From NCBI GenBank assembly GCA_002966495.1, contig CP016490.1, positions 1,426,001 through 1,490,000 of the forward strand: DNA of 64,000 nucleotides, in the 5' to 3' direction. Of the stretch, positions 53,336-61,256 are shown one piece after another. The first letter of the stretch is position 1. Each line of letters begins with the position of its first letter. The position numbers and the translations under genes are program-made. The notes under the pieces are model-generated. The model was not told where the DNA came from. It made no database searches and saw only the letters and a list, made by a program, of their open reading frames with translations. The DNA is from Halomonas sp. GFAJ-1. Its GTDB lineage: Bacteria; Pseudomonadota; Gammaproteobacteria; Pseudomonadales; Halomonadaceae.

Positions 53336-53544
53336 GCTATGCAGTGGGCAGCCCTCGAAACGAACTTTCTGCTTGCAGTAGGCAACAATTGTCCACCACA
53401 ATAGTCCAAGCTTTAGCTATCGGTGACACCACGATAGCGCTGGCCGCATTATTGAGGCCAGAGCGGCGAGCCACCGCGAGAGACGCAGCGGCACGTCGCA
53501 TCGAGAGCGGCGCGTGCGGAGTGCATACGCCGTGACTGATGTTT

Positions 53545-53563
53545 AACAGGGGGATTCCCTGTT
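53545..53563. promoter_or_regulatory. Inverted repeat upstream of nadA
   Basis: AACAGGG-GGATT-CCCTGTT, a seven-base inverted repeat 20 bases before the nadA ATG. It could be an operator for a NAD-responsive repressor or an RNA hairpin near the ribosome site. Confidence 0.3.
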
Positions 53564-53582
53564 TGTCACAGTGGTAGACACG

Positions 53583-54611
53583 ATGACTATTATGACTTCC
53601 CAAGCTGAGCTTGATGCTCCGCTCCCAATTCCGTACTGCCCCACCCGTATTCCTGCGGAAGATGAGGCGCGGGTTGCTGAAATTAAGCAGTTGCTTAACG
53701 CCCACAATGCGGTGTTGGTTGCGCATTACTACACCGATGATGCTATCCAACAACTGGCTGAAGAGACCGGCGGCTGTGTCGCTGACTCCCTGGAAATGGC
53801 CCGCTTTGGCGCTCGTCACGATGCGACGACCTTGGTTGTTGCAGGCGTTCGTTTTATGGGGGAGACGGCAAAAATTCTTTCGCCAGAAAAACGCGTGTTA
53901 ATGCCCACCCTAGAAGCGACCTGTTCGCTAGATATTGGCTGCCCAATTGATGAATTTAGCGCTTTCTGTGATGCGCACCCGGACCGCACGGTGGTGGTCT
54001 ATGCCAATACGTCTGCCGCTGTAAAAGCGCGGGCCGACTGGGTGGTCACATCGTCTATTGCAGTAGAGGTGATTGAACACCTTCAGGCGAAAGGTGAGAA
54101 AATTCTCTGGGCACCGGATAAACACCTTGGTGGCTATATTCAGAAGAAAACCGGCGCCGACATGCTGATGTGGGATGGCGCCTGTATTGTTCATGAAGAG
54201 TTCAAGGCCAAAGGTATTGAGGATCTGAAGCGTCTCTACCCTGATGCTGCAGTGCTGGTGCATCCCGAGTCACCGGACGCCGTCGTCAAGCTGGCGGATG
54301 TGGCGGGGTCGACCTCCCAGTTAATTAAAGCAGCCCAAACGCTGCCTAATGAGCAGCTGATTGTGGCTACTGACCGCGGTATCTTCTTCAAGATGCAGCA
54401 AGCGGTGCCGGGCAAGACGCTGTTTGAAGCGCCTACCGCTGGCAATGGTGCGACCTGTCGTAGCTGCGCCCACTGCCCGTGGATGGCCATGAACGCCCTG
54501 GATAATTTATCAGGCGCACTGCGCCACGGCAGCGGTGAAATCTTTGTGGATGAAGCACTGCGTCAGCAGGCGTTAAAGCCGCTAGAGCGCATGCTAAGTT
54601 TTAACGCCTGA
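53583..54611 (+). CDS. nadA: Quinolinate synthase
   Basis: Condenses iminoaspartate with dihydroxyacetone phosphate to quinolinate in NAD synthesis. 342 residues. The three iron-sulphur ligands lie in EATCSLD, DGACIVH and ATCRSCAHCPW. AHYYTDDAIQQLAEETGGCVADSLEMARFG (residues about 45-75) is the signature region. The start is uncertain among GTG 53571, ATG 53583 and ATG 53592; none has a strong ribosome site. nadC at the other end of the window does the next step. Confidence 0.96.
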   Translation: MTIMTSQAELDAPLPIPYCPTRIPAEDEARVAEIKQLLNAHNAVLVAHYYTDDAIQQLAEETGGCVADSLEMARFGARHDATTLVVAGVRFMGETAKILSPEKRVLMPTLEATCSLDIGCPIDEFSAFCDAHPDRTVVVYANTSAAVKARADWVVTSSIAVEVIEHLQAKGEKILWAPDKHLGGYIQKKTGADMLMWDGACIVHEEFKAKGIEDLKRLYPDAAVLVHPESPDAVVKLADVAGSTSQLIKAAQTLPNEQLIVATDRGIFFKMQQAVPGKTLFEAPTAGNGATCRSCAHCPWMAMNALDNLSGALRHGSGEIFVDEALRQQALKPLERMLSFNA

Positions 54612-54640
54612 CTTTTAACACCTAACTTTTAACGCCTAAG
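54599..54640 (+). repeat. Three tandem 14-base units at the nadA stop
   Basis: TTTTAACGCCTGAC, TTTTAACACCTAAC and TTTTAACGCCTAAG follow each other without gaps. The first unit contains the nadA stop codon, the other two lie behind it. Confidence 0.85.
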
Positions 54641-54709
54641 TTTGAATAGCGACGTCAGTCGCCTGGGGCTTGCTGAGTGCTGAAAGGTTTGTGCACGCAA
54701 CGCCTTTAC

Positions 54710-54752
54710 AACGACCCGACCCGAACCGCCATAGGTAGTTCGGGTCGTTTTG
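54710..54752 (+). terminator. Terminator of nadA
   Basis: AACGACCC pairs with GGGTCGTT (alternatively CCCGAAC with GTTCGGG), followed by TTTTGTTTC. Lies between convergent nadA and the M48 protease gene. Confidence 0.7.
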
Positions 54753-54762
54753 TTTCTTTACA

Positions 54763-56223
54763 TCAAAACTTATCAAGCGCTTCACGGTACCCAATAAACG
54801 CTTCCCGCCGCTGTTCAATACGCGCTAGCGCTTGCTGGTCATTCTCCTGCTGAGCCGCATCTTTGGCGATGCTGAGCTGGCGAATGCCACGATCTATTCT
54901 GCCGGTGAGCTGAAGATGTTCAGCACGGGCCAGGTGCGCCCAGCCATTATCGCCACTGCGGCCCGCGGCTTCAGCAAGCAGGCTAAACCCTTGCGGGTTT
55001 TCCGGGTGGCGTGCGGTAATGTCTCTTAGCAGACTGTAAGCGGCTTCCGGATTTCGCTGTAACTGTGCTTCAGCCAATACTAACTGTGCGGGTAAATAGC
55101 TTGGTGATAGCCTTAGTAACCGTTGGCTGCGGGTAATGGCGTCGTCATAGCGCTGAGCATCAAGCGCTATGCTGGCGGCAGATGCAGGTAGCATGCTGTA
55201 ATCAGGCAGTTCACGGGCTAATTGATCAAGGGTATTGAGGGCGCTATCCGTTTGGCCGTTATGCGCCGCAATGAGGGCGCTTAGGTAGCGCTGTGCGGGT
55301 TCTTCTGCGCCCTCCTGGGCAAAGCGGGAAGCAGCCTGCTGAGGGTTATTGCGGTTAATGCTTAGCAGTGCTCGTGCGCGCATCATGTCGTACAGCGTAT
55401 CGCTGGTGTAAGTATCGGCAACCTGGAGCTGGGATGCACGGGCCTGGGCATCACTTAAGCGGCTATCAGAGACAGGGTGGGTCAATAAGAACTCTGGCGG
55501 TGAGCCTCCCTGCAAGCGCGCCATGCGCTGCATAGCACCAAACATACGTACCATAGCCTCCGGGTCGTAGCCTGCATTTGCCATGGCTTGAAGGCCAATC
55601 CGGTCGGCCTCTTGCTCAAAGCGGCGAGAGTAGCTGAGCTGGTCTTGAATCAGTGCTGCCTGGGACCCCATGGCAGCGGCAATGCCCGCGTCGCCACCGC
55701 CGCTTGCGGCAATCAACATGCCCGCCAGCATGGCGGCCATGGCGGGCAGCTGGGTCTGCTCAGCGCGGGCGCTGCCTCGGGCATAATGGCGCTGGGAAAG
55801 ATGGCCAAGCTCGTGAGCGAGTACTGACACGAAAGCGCCTTCATCTTCGGCAAAAGCAAACAGCCCCGAGTTGATGCCTACAACACCGCCGGGAACCGCG
55901 AACGCATTCAGTGAGCGGTTGTCGACCATGACGATAGTGGTTTGCAGGCTGCCGAGTTGACTGTGGGGGGCAAGGCGGGCGATCAGGCCATGCACGTAGT
56001 CGCTAACGATAGGATCCTGCCACTGGGGGGCGTGGGCGCGAAACTGACGCAGCCACGCTCGGCCCAAACGATACTCTTCATTGCTCACTGAGGTGGCTGC
56101 ACCGCCAAGACTAGGCAGTTGGTAATCATCGATGGCGTGGCCCGAAGGGCTAACGGCAGCCGTGCTAAGCGCAAAGAAAAGCGCAAGGGCCCAGCGTGGG
56201 TAAGCAGTGCGAAGGTGCGACAT
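54763..56223 (-). CDS. bepA: Periplasmic M48 metalloprotease, BepA-like
   Basis: Envelope chaperone/protease that helps LptD and BAM assembly and degrades stalled substrates. 486 residues: signal peptide (about 1-30, ending PSGHA), zinc motif His137-Glu-Leu-Gly-His141 and third ligand in FEQEADRIGLQAM, then a tetratricopeptide-rich C-terminal half. The ATG at 56223 has GAGG in front and gives a normal signal peptide; an ATG 20 codons upstream is rejected. The neighbours nadA, tusA-like and perM-like match the Pseudomonas order. Confidence 0.9.
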   Translation of the reverse strand: MSHLRTAYPRWALALFFALSTAAVSPSGHAIDDYQLPSLGGAATSVSNEEYRLGRAWLRQFRAHAPQWQDPIVSDYVHGLIARLAPHSQLGSLQTTIVMVDNRSLNAFAVPGGVVGINSGLFAFAEDEGAFVSVLAHELGHLSQRHYARGSARAEQTQLPAMAAMLAGMLIAASGGGDAGIAAAMGSQAALIQDQLSYSRRFEQEADRIGLQAMANAGYDPEAMVRMFGAMQRMARLQGGSPPEFLLTHPVSDSRLSDAQARASQLQVADTYTSDTLYDMMRARALLSINRNNPQQAASRFAQEGAEEPAQRYLSALIAAHNGQTDSALNTLDQLARELPDYSMLPASAASIALDAQRYDDAITRSQRLLRLSPSYLPAQLVLAEAQLQRNPEAAYSLLRDITARHPENPQGFSLLAEAAGRSGDNGWAHLARAEHLQLTGRIDRGIRQLSIAKDAAQQENDQQALARIEQRREAFIGYREALDKF

Positions 56224-56388
56224 GGCATCCTCATGAGTGAGTCTGACGTAAAGTATTATGCGCAGTGAACAGCGGTGTGACATTGATTCAGGCAGGGAAG
56301 TGCCGTTAAATCAAATCCACAGCGGGCATCGCGAAAAAATAGTTTATGCAACAATGCCATATTTAGGCGGCATTTTGAGGGAGAGGTT

Positions 56389-56640
56389 ATGGCTGGGCAA
56401 ACCCCCGATTTAATACTGGATGCGAGTGGGCTGCACTGTCCGCTTCCCTTGTTAAAGGCAAAACAGGCGCTTTCAGGTCTTGCGCCGGGTCAACTGCTGG
56501 AAGTCCGTGCGACCGATGCTGGCGCGTGGCGGGATATGGCATCATTTACCGACCAAAGCGCCCACGTGCTAGAGCAGCGTGAGCAGCGCGATGATGTTTA
56601 CTTTTTTTGGATACGTAAAGCAGGGAATACACACTCATGA
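56389..56640 (+). CDS. TusA-family sulfurtransferase
   Basis: A small sulphur carrier of 83 residues. Cys17 in LHCPLPLLK is the persulphide-carrying residue and CPxP motif of the family. The equivalent P. aeruginosa gene (next to the same neighbours) affects molybdenum cofactor and sulphur supply. GAGAGG precedes the ATG. It overlaps the transporter gene by four bases (ATGA). Confidence 0.88.
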   Translation: MAGQTPDLILDASGLHCPLPLLKAKQALSGLAPGQLLEVRATDAGAWRDMASFTDQSAHVLEQREQRDDVYFFWIRKAGNTHS

Positions 56641-57749
56641 CCATGCGCACTATTCTGAAAAGTTGGATTGATCGTTACTTTTCAGACGAAGAGGCGTTAA
56701 TTCTTCTGCTGGTGCTGGTAGCGGGCTTTGCGGCCATTATCTGGTTTGGCCGAATGTTGGCACCGTTTTTTACGGCGCTCGTGTTGGCGTTTCTGTTGCA
56801 AGGCGTGGTGAACGTGTTAACGCGGCGAAGTGTGCCGCATTTGTTATCCGTGATTATCGTTTTTCTAGGCTTTATTGGCGTGTTGCTAACGCTGGCCTTT
56901 ATTTTGATGCCGCTTATTTGGAACCAGTTGGTAGGGCTCGTACAGGAAACGCCGCGCATGTTTGCCAGTGGCCAAGGGTGGTTGGATGAGCTGCAGGCTC
57001 GCTACCCAAACTTGATTACACCTGACCAAATGCAGAGCTGGATTGGCGTTGCCGGGCGTGAAATTAGTCAGGTGGGTCAGCGCGCGTTGACCCTTTCGCT
57101 GGCTTCTCTGGGTAACGTGATGTCGCTGATTATCTATTTGGTATTGGTGCCCATCCTGGTTTTTTTCATGCTTAAAGACCGTGAAGCGTTAGTCGGTTTT
57201 ACGCTCTCGTTACTGCCGCAGAAGCGCACGCTGCTAACGCGTATTTGGCATGAAATGGACCATCAGATTGCTAACTACATACGCGGTAAGTTTATCGAAA
57301 TTATCATTGTCGGCAGCGTGGCTTTTTTTACCTTCGCTTTCTTTGGCCTGCCTTATACGGCGCTGCTTGCGGTGTTAGTCGGGCTGTCAGTGCTGGTTCC
57401 TTACATTGGCGCGGCGGTCGCCACACTACCAGTGGCGGCAGTTGCAGGTTTTCATTTCGGTATCAGCGAGCAGTTTGCCTATGTGCTGGTGGCGTATGGT
57501 GTGATTCAAGCATTGGACGGTAACGTGCTGGCGCCCGTGCTGTTTTCAGAAACTAACAATATCCATCCCGTTTCGATTATTGTCGCAGTGCTGTTTTTCG
57601 GCGGTATTTGGGGCTTTTGGGGCATCTTTTTTGCGATACCGCTGGCAACACTGCTTAAAGCGTTGGTGTATGCGTGGCCGAGAGGTGTTGAAGAGCAGGA
57701 GGAAAATCGTTTACTGAATCATTCGGGGCAAGAGTTGCCTAAAGATTGA
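56637..57749 (+). CDS. AI-2E family transporter (PerM-like)
   Basis: Inner membrane protein of 370 residues with about eight helices. The long periplasmic loop after helix 3 (PRMFASGQGWLDELQARYPNLI, split: 105-126) and the late PYIGAAVATLPVA and NNIHPVSIIVAVLFFGGIWGFWG regions are typical of the family. Members export small molecules; the substrate is unknown. Cotranscribed with the sulfurtransferase gene. Confidence 0.88.
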   Translation: MTMRTILKSWIDRYFSDEEALILLLVLVAGFAAIIWFGRMLAPFFTALVLAFLLQGVVNVLTRRSVPHLLSVIIVFLGFIGVLLTLAFILMPLIWNQLVGLVQETPRMFASGQGWLDELQARYPNLITPDQMQSWIGVAGREISQVGQRALTLSLASLGNVMSLIIYLVLVPILVFFMLKDREALVGFTLSLLPQKRTLLTRIWHEMDHQIANYIRGKFIEIIIVGSVAFFTFAFFGLPYTALLAVLVGLSVLVPYIGAAVATLPVAAVAGFHFGISEQFAYVLVAYGVIQALDGNVLAPVLFSETNNIHPVSIIVAVLFFGGIWGFWGIFFAIPLATLLKALVYAWPRGVEEQEENRLLNHSGQELPKD

Positions 57750-57751
57750 TC

Positions 57752-57776
57752 GCGCTCTGCCTATTGGGCAGAGCGC
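57752..57776. terminator. Hairpin between convergent genes
   Basis: Perfect 10-bp stem GCGCTCTGCC with its complement and a five-base loop, no T-run. Placed between the ends of the perM-like gene and bcp. Confidence 0.55.
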
Positions 57777-57801
57777 AAGTTGCCAGAAAGTAGAGGAGCG
57801 C

Positions 57802-58278
57802 TTAGTGCCCGGCGTGCAGTGCTTCAGCAGCGGCTAGCACTTCATCCACATGGCCGGGGACTTTCACGCCGCGCCACGCTTGGGCGAGTTTGCCCTCACT
57901 GTCGATTAAGAACGTGCTGCGTTCAATTCCCAAATGCTCTTTGCCATACATCTTTTTTAGCTTGATAACGTCGAATAGCTGACAAACGTTTTCATCTTTG
58001 TCAGAAATGAGCTCGAAGTTAAAGTCTTGCTTGGCTTTGAAGTTCTCCTGGGCACGGATGCCGTCCCGGGAAACGCCGATAATGACCGTATTGGCCGCAT
58101 CAAACTGGCTTTTACGATCGCGAAAGTCGCCCCCTTCGGTGGTGCAGCCCGGCGTGCTGGCTTTTGGGTAAAAGTAGATGACGACTTGTTTGCCCTTGAG
58201 CTCCGAAAGCGTGATGGTAGTGTCGCCCGTGGCAGAGGCGGAAAAGTCGGCTACTGGCTGGCCAAGTTCAATAGACAT
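57802..58278 (-). CDS. bcp: Thioredoxin-dependent peroxiredoxin (BCP/PrxQ)
   Basis: Reduces peroxides in the cytoplasm. 158 residues; peroxidatic Cys45 in YPKASTPGCTTE. The usual resolving Cys five residues later is absent (Gly50), so it works as a one-Cys form or resolves with another cysteine. GGAGT precedes the ATG on the minus strand. Confidence 0.95.
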   Translation of the reverse strand: MSIELGQPVADFSASATGDTTITLSELKGKQVVIYFYPKASTPGCTTEGGDFRDRKSQFDAANTVIIGVSRDGIRAQENFKAKQDFNFELISDKDENVCQLFDVIKLKKMYGKEHLGIERSTFLIDSEGKLAQAWRGVKVPGHVDEVLAAAEALHAGH

Positions 58279-58365
58279 ACAGACTCCTTTTTGAGGTAAC
58301 GTTCAAGAGGGATTACACGCAAGTGCAGCCCGCCTGTCAAAGCGGATCACCCTGGTTAAGCAAAC

Positions 58366-58482
58366 TCACTGCGCTTTACGCTGTACAGGCTTGAGTCGCC
58401 TGAGTACCATTTGCTGGTTATGGGCGGGGCTGACCATGCTCCTCAAGGTATCAATGCTGCGTTTTAGCTCAATGAAGTTCAT
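58366..58482 (-). CDS. Possible 38-residue protein
   Basis: Short basic frame (MNFIELKRSIDTLRSM ... VLRRLKPVQRKAQ) in the 258-base gap between bcp and dapA. The ribosome site is weak and nothing is recognised. It may be chance. It does not resemble GcvR, which Pseudomonas carries here. Confidence 0.25.
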   Translation of the reverse strand: MNFIELKRSIDTLRSMVSPAHNQQMVLRRLKPVQRKAQ

Positions 58483-58536
58483 TGCGTCGCACGTGGCAGG
58501 TTGATTTCAACATTTTGCAGGTGAGGGAAAAAACGG

Positions 58537-59421
58537 ATGATCACAGGCAGCATTGTCGCCCTGGCGACGCCGATGAAGGTCAATGGCGACATCGACTGGG
58601 AGGCGCTTCGTCGTCTGGTGAACTTCCACCTCGACAATGGTACCGATGCCATTGTCGCAGCGGGCACCACGGGCGAACCCACTACCATGTCCTTTGCCGA
58701 ACACTTTGATGTGATTCGTAGCGTGGTAGAAGAGGTGAATGGTCGAATTCCAGTCATTGCGGGCACTGGCGCCAACGCTACATCTGAAGCGGTAGAGCTG
58801 GCGCGTTATGCCAGTGAAGTAGGCGCTGACTACTGCTTGTCGGTTTGCCCCTACTACAATAAGCCCACCCAGGAAGGGCTCTACCAGCATTTCAAAGCGG
58901 TGGCCGAGGGCAGCAAATTACCCGTAATTCTGTATAACGTGCCTAGCCGCACCTGCTCTGACCTCTACAATGAGACCGTTTTGCGCTTGGCCGAGGTGGA
59001 TAATATCATCGGCTTGAAAGACGCCACGGGGAACCTTGAGCGCGCAGAAGATCTAATTAGTCGCCTGAAAGGCAGTGGCTTTATGCTCTACTCAGGTGAT
59101 GACGCTACGGCGTGTGACTTCATGTTGATGGGTGGGCATGGTGATATTTCCGTTACCGCCAACGTTGCCCCGCAAGCGATGCACGATTTATGTGCCGCAG
59201 CTATTGCCGGTGATGCTGATAAAGCTCACCAGCTCAATACGCGTTTGATGCCGCTGCATACTAACCTGGGAATCGAGTCCAACCCGATTCCGGTTAAGTG
59301 GGCGTTGCATCGCATGGGCTATATGGACGCAGGTATTCGTTTACCGCTAACGTGGTTGTCGGAAAAGTATCATGGCACCGTCAGCGAGGCGCTGCAGCTT
59401 GCGGGCGTTGTAGAGGTGTAA
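58537..59421 (+). CDS. dapA: 4-hydroxy-tetrahydrodipicolinate synthase
   Basis: First committed step of lysine and diaminopimelate synthesis. 294 residues; the pyruvate-binding lysine is in GLKDATG (about residue 162), the GTTGE motif near 44-48 and the catalytic Tyr in LYNVPSRT are present. GAGG lies before the ATG. A hairpin separates it from bamC. Confidence 0.98.
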   Translation: MITGSIVALATPMKVNGDIDWEALRRLVNFHLDNGTDAIVAAGTTGEPTTMSFAEHFDVIRSVVEEVNGRIPVIAGTGANATSEAVELARYASEVGADYCLSVCPYYNKPTQEGLYQHFKAVAEGSKLPVILYNVPSRTCSDLYNETVLRLAEVDNIIGLKDATGNLERAEDLISRLKGSGFMLYSGDDATACDFMLMGGHGDISVTANVAPQAMHDLCAAAIAGDADKAHQLNTRLMPLHTNLGIESNPIPVKWALHRMGYMDAGIRLPLTWLSEKYHGTVSEALQLAGVVEV

Positions 59422-59441
59422 CCCGTCGCGATACCCCTTGC

Positions 59442-59474
59442 TACCCGGCGTAAGGCCCTTGGGCCTGCCGGGTA
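59442..59474 (+). terminator. Compound hairpin between dapA and bamC
   Basis: Outer stem TACCCGGC/GCCGGGTA and inner stem AGGCCC/GGGCCT around a two-base loop. No strong T-run follows, so it may only reduce read-through into bamC or protect the dapA message. Confidence 0.5.
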
Positions 59475-59503
59475 TCTAATTTGTTGACTGTTAAGGTGGC
59501 TTG

Positions 59504-60502
59504 ATGAGCCCTGTGCTTAAAAAACCTGTGCTTGAAAAACGTGTGCTTAAATGGATACCGCTGGCACTGGCAACCGCTGTTGTGCTCGCTGGCTGCGCGC
59601 GGGATGGTTATTACCATGACCGTAACCTGGATTACACCGAAGTAGCGCCTGCCCCGCCCCTGGTGCTGCCCGAAACCCGTAATACTCAGCGTTACCGTGA
59701 TGCGATGCCGGTGCCACAGGCAGCGACCCAAGGCACGCGGATTGAGAGAGCGGCAGACATTGCGCCACCGCAGTCGTTGACGATTGGAAGCGGCTTAGAA
59801 CCCGATTATGTTGAGCGTCGTCAGGTAGGTAGGCAGTCGTGGTTGGTGGTAGCCGCTGAAACCGGCGCCGTATGGCCGCAGTTAGAAGCCTTTGCACACA
59901 GCCGGCAACTAGGTGTACAGCAGAGCAACGCCAGCCAAGGGGTAATTGAAACTTCTCAGGCGACGCTGCGTTTGCAAAGTGCGCTACGTGCAGGCAGCAG
60001 CGAAGTACGCTGCGAGCAAGGCGGACAAACGCAAGCTAGCTGTCTTGACGCATTAGAGCAGTATTTGGGCGCACGCAGTGCATCAGCCAGCGCGTCTTCT
60101 TCCTGGACAGCCCAACGCCTTTCCAGTCAGCAAACCCTGCAGGTACGCCAACAAGACGATGAGTGGCAAGTGGTGATTCCCCAGCCAGCTGATCGTGTTT
60201 GGGCAGAGCTAAACCATTATCTGGCACTCGATTTTAGCGTTGAAGGCCAGCGTGAGTTGATCGACACCTCTGCGGAAAACTACGAGTTTTTAGTTGAATA
60301 TATGACGGAAAGCGAGCGTGGTCGTAATCCGCTGCAAATTGTTTTCAGCCAAGATGTGCGCCGCATGTCGCAGGAGATTCGTCTTGCCCTGCAGCCTGAT
60401 GGCGACAAGACCATACTGCGTGCGGTCAATGCCAGCGAGCGCAGCTTCAGCGCCGACGATCAGCGCGAGTTGCTTGAGCGTGTCTCCGGCTACTTACGTT
60501 AA
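59504..60502 (+). CDS. bamC: Outer membrane assembly lipoprotein BamC
   Basis: Lipoprotein of the BAM complex. The lipobox LAGC puts the acylated Cys at residue 31. After the unstructured N-terminal part (DYTEVAPAPPLVLP, the segment that binds BamD) come two helix-grip domains. 332 residues. The n-region of the signal peptide consists of three copies of a five-residue unit. The ATG at 59504 is preferred over TTG 59501. dapA-bamC-purC is a conserved order. Confidence 0.9.
   Translation: MSPVLKKPVLEKRVLKWIPLALATAVVLAGCARDGYYHDRNLDYTEVAPAPPLVLPETRNTQRYRDAMPVPQAATQGTRIERAADIAPPQSLTIGSGLEPDYVERRQVGRQSWLVVAAETGAVWPQLEAFAHSRQLGVQQSNASQGVIETSQATLRLQSALRAGSSEVRCEQGGQTQASCLDALEQYLGARSASASASSSWTAQRLSSQQTLQVRQQDDEWQVVIPQPADRVWAELNHYLALDFSVEGQRELIDTSAENYEFLVEYMTESERGRNPLQIVFSQDVRRMSQEIRLALQPDGDKTILRAVNASERSFSADDQRELLERVSGYLR
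59510..59554 (+). repeat. Three tandem 15-base units in the bamC signal sequence
   Basis: CCTGTGCTTAAAAAA, CCTGTGCTTGAAAAA and CGTGTGCTTAAATGG, in frame, encode PVLKK, PVLEK and RVLKW. Confidence 0.9.
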
Positions 60503-60533
60503 TTTTTGATGTTGCATCCTTTTCGGAGCCCCC

Positions 60534-61250
60534 ATGGAAAAGCGCCAAGAACTCTATGCCGGTAAGGCAAAATCTGTTTATACCACCGACGACCCTGACC
60601 TGCTGGTGCTGCACTTTCGGGACGATACCAGCGCCTTTGACGGCAAGAAGAAAGAGTCGCTAGCCCGCAAAGGCATGGTGAACAATATTTTTAATGCCTT
60701 CATTATGGAGCGCCTGCAAGAGGCAGGGATCCCTACGCATTTTGAGAAACAGCTTTCCGACACGGAAAGTCTGGTGAAAAAGATGCAGATGATTCCGGTG
60801 GAGTGCGTAGTGCGCAACATAGCCGCCGGTGGTTTGGTGAAGCGTTTGGGTGTGGAAGAGGGCGTTGCGCTCAATCCGCCCACCTTTGAACTGTTCCTAA
60901 AGAACGATGAAAAGGGCGACCCGATGATCAACGAATCATTGGCGGAAACGTTTGGCTGGGCGACCCCAGAGCAATTAGCAAAAATGAAGACGCTGACCTT
61001 CCAGGTAAACAACATACTTAAGCAATTGTTTGCTGACGGCGACATGCTGCTAGTGGATTACAAACTTGAATTTGGAGTGTTCAAAGACGAGATTGTACTG
61101 GGCGATGAGTTCTCGCCAGATGGTTGCCGCCTGTGGGATGCCAATACCCGTGAGAAGCTGGATAAAGACCGCTTCCGCCAAGGACTAGGCGGCGTTATCG
61201 AAGCCTACGAGGAAGTAGGTCGCCGTTTGGGGATTACCTTTCCCGCATAG
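60534..61250 (+). CDS. purC: SAICAR synthase
   Basis: Joins aspartate to CAIR in purine synthesis. 238 residues; LYAGKAKSVYTTDDPD, the DDTSAFDGKKK loop, VECVVRNIAAGG and GDEFSPDGCRLWD are family signatures. GGAG precedes the ATG. Its terminator lies inside the convergent trmO gene. Confidence 0.98.
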   Translation: MEKRQELYAGKAKSVYTTDDPDLLVLHFRDDTSAFDGKKKESLARKGMVNNIFNAFIMERLQEAGIPTHFEKQLSDTESLVKKMQMIPVECVVRNIAAGGLVKRLGVEEGVALNPPTFELFLKNDEKGDPMINESLAETFGWATPEQLAKMKTLTFQVNNILKQLFADGDMLLVDYKLEFGVFKDEIVLGDEFSPDGCRLWDANTREKLDKDRFRQGLGGVIEAYEEVGRRLGITFPA

Positions 61251-61256
61251 CCCCCG

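Noticed and set aside
53337..53819. Minus-strand frame across the nadA upstream region
   Set aside because: It runs antisense into nadA, no ribosome site is seen, and the composition follows nadA codons in the wrong frame.
58366..58482. Remnant of gcvR
   Set aside because: The short frame has no similarity to GcvR as I remember it; kept only as a low-confidence small ORF.
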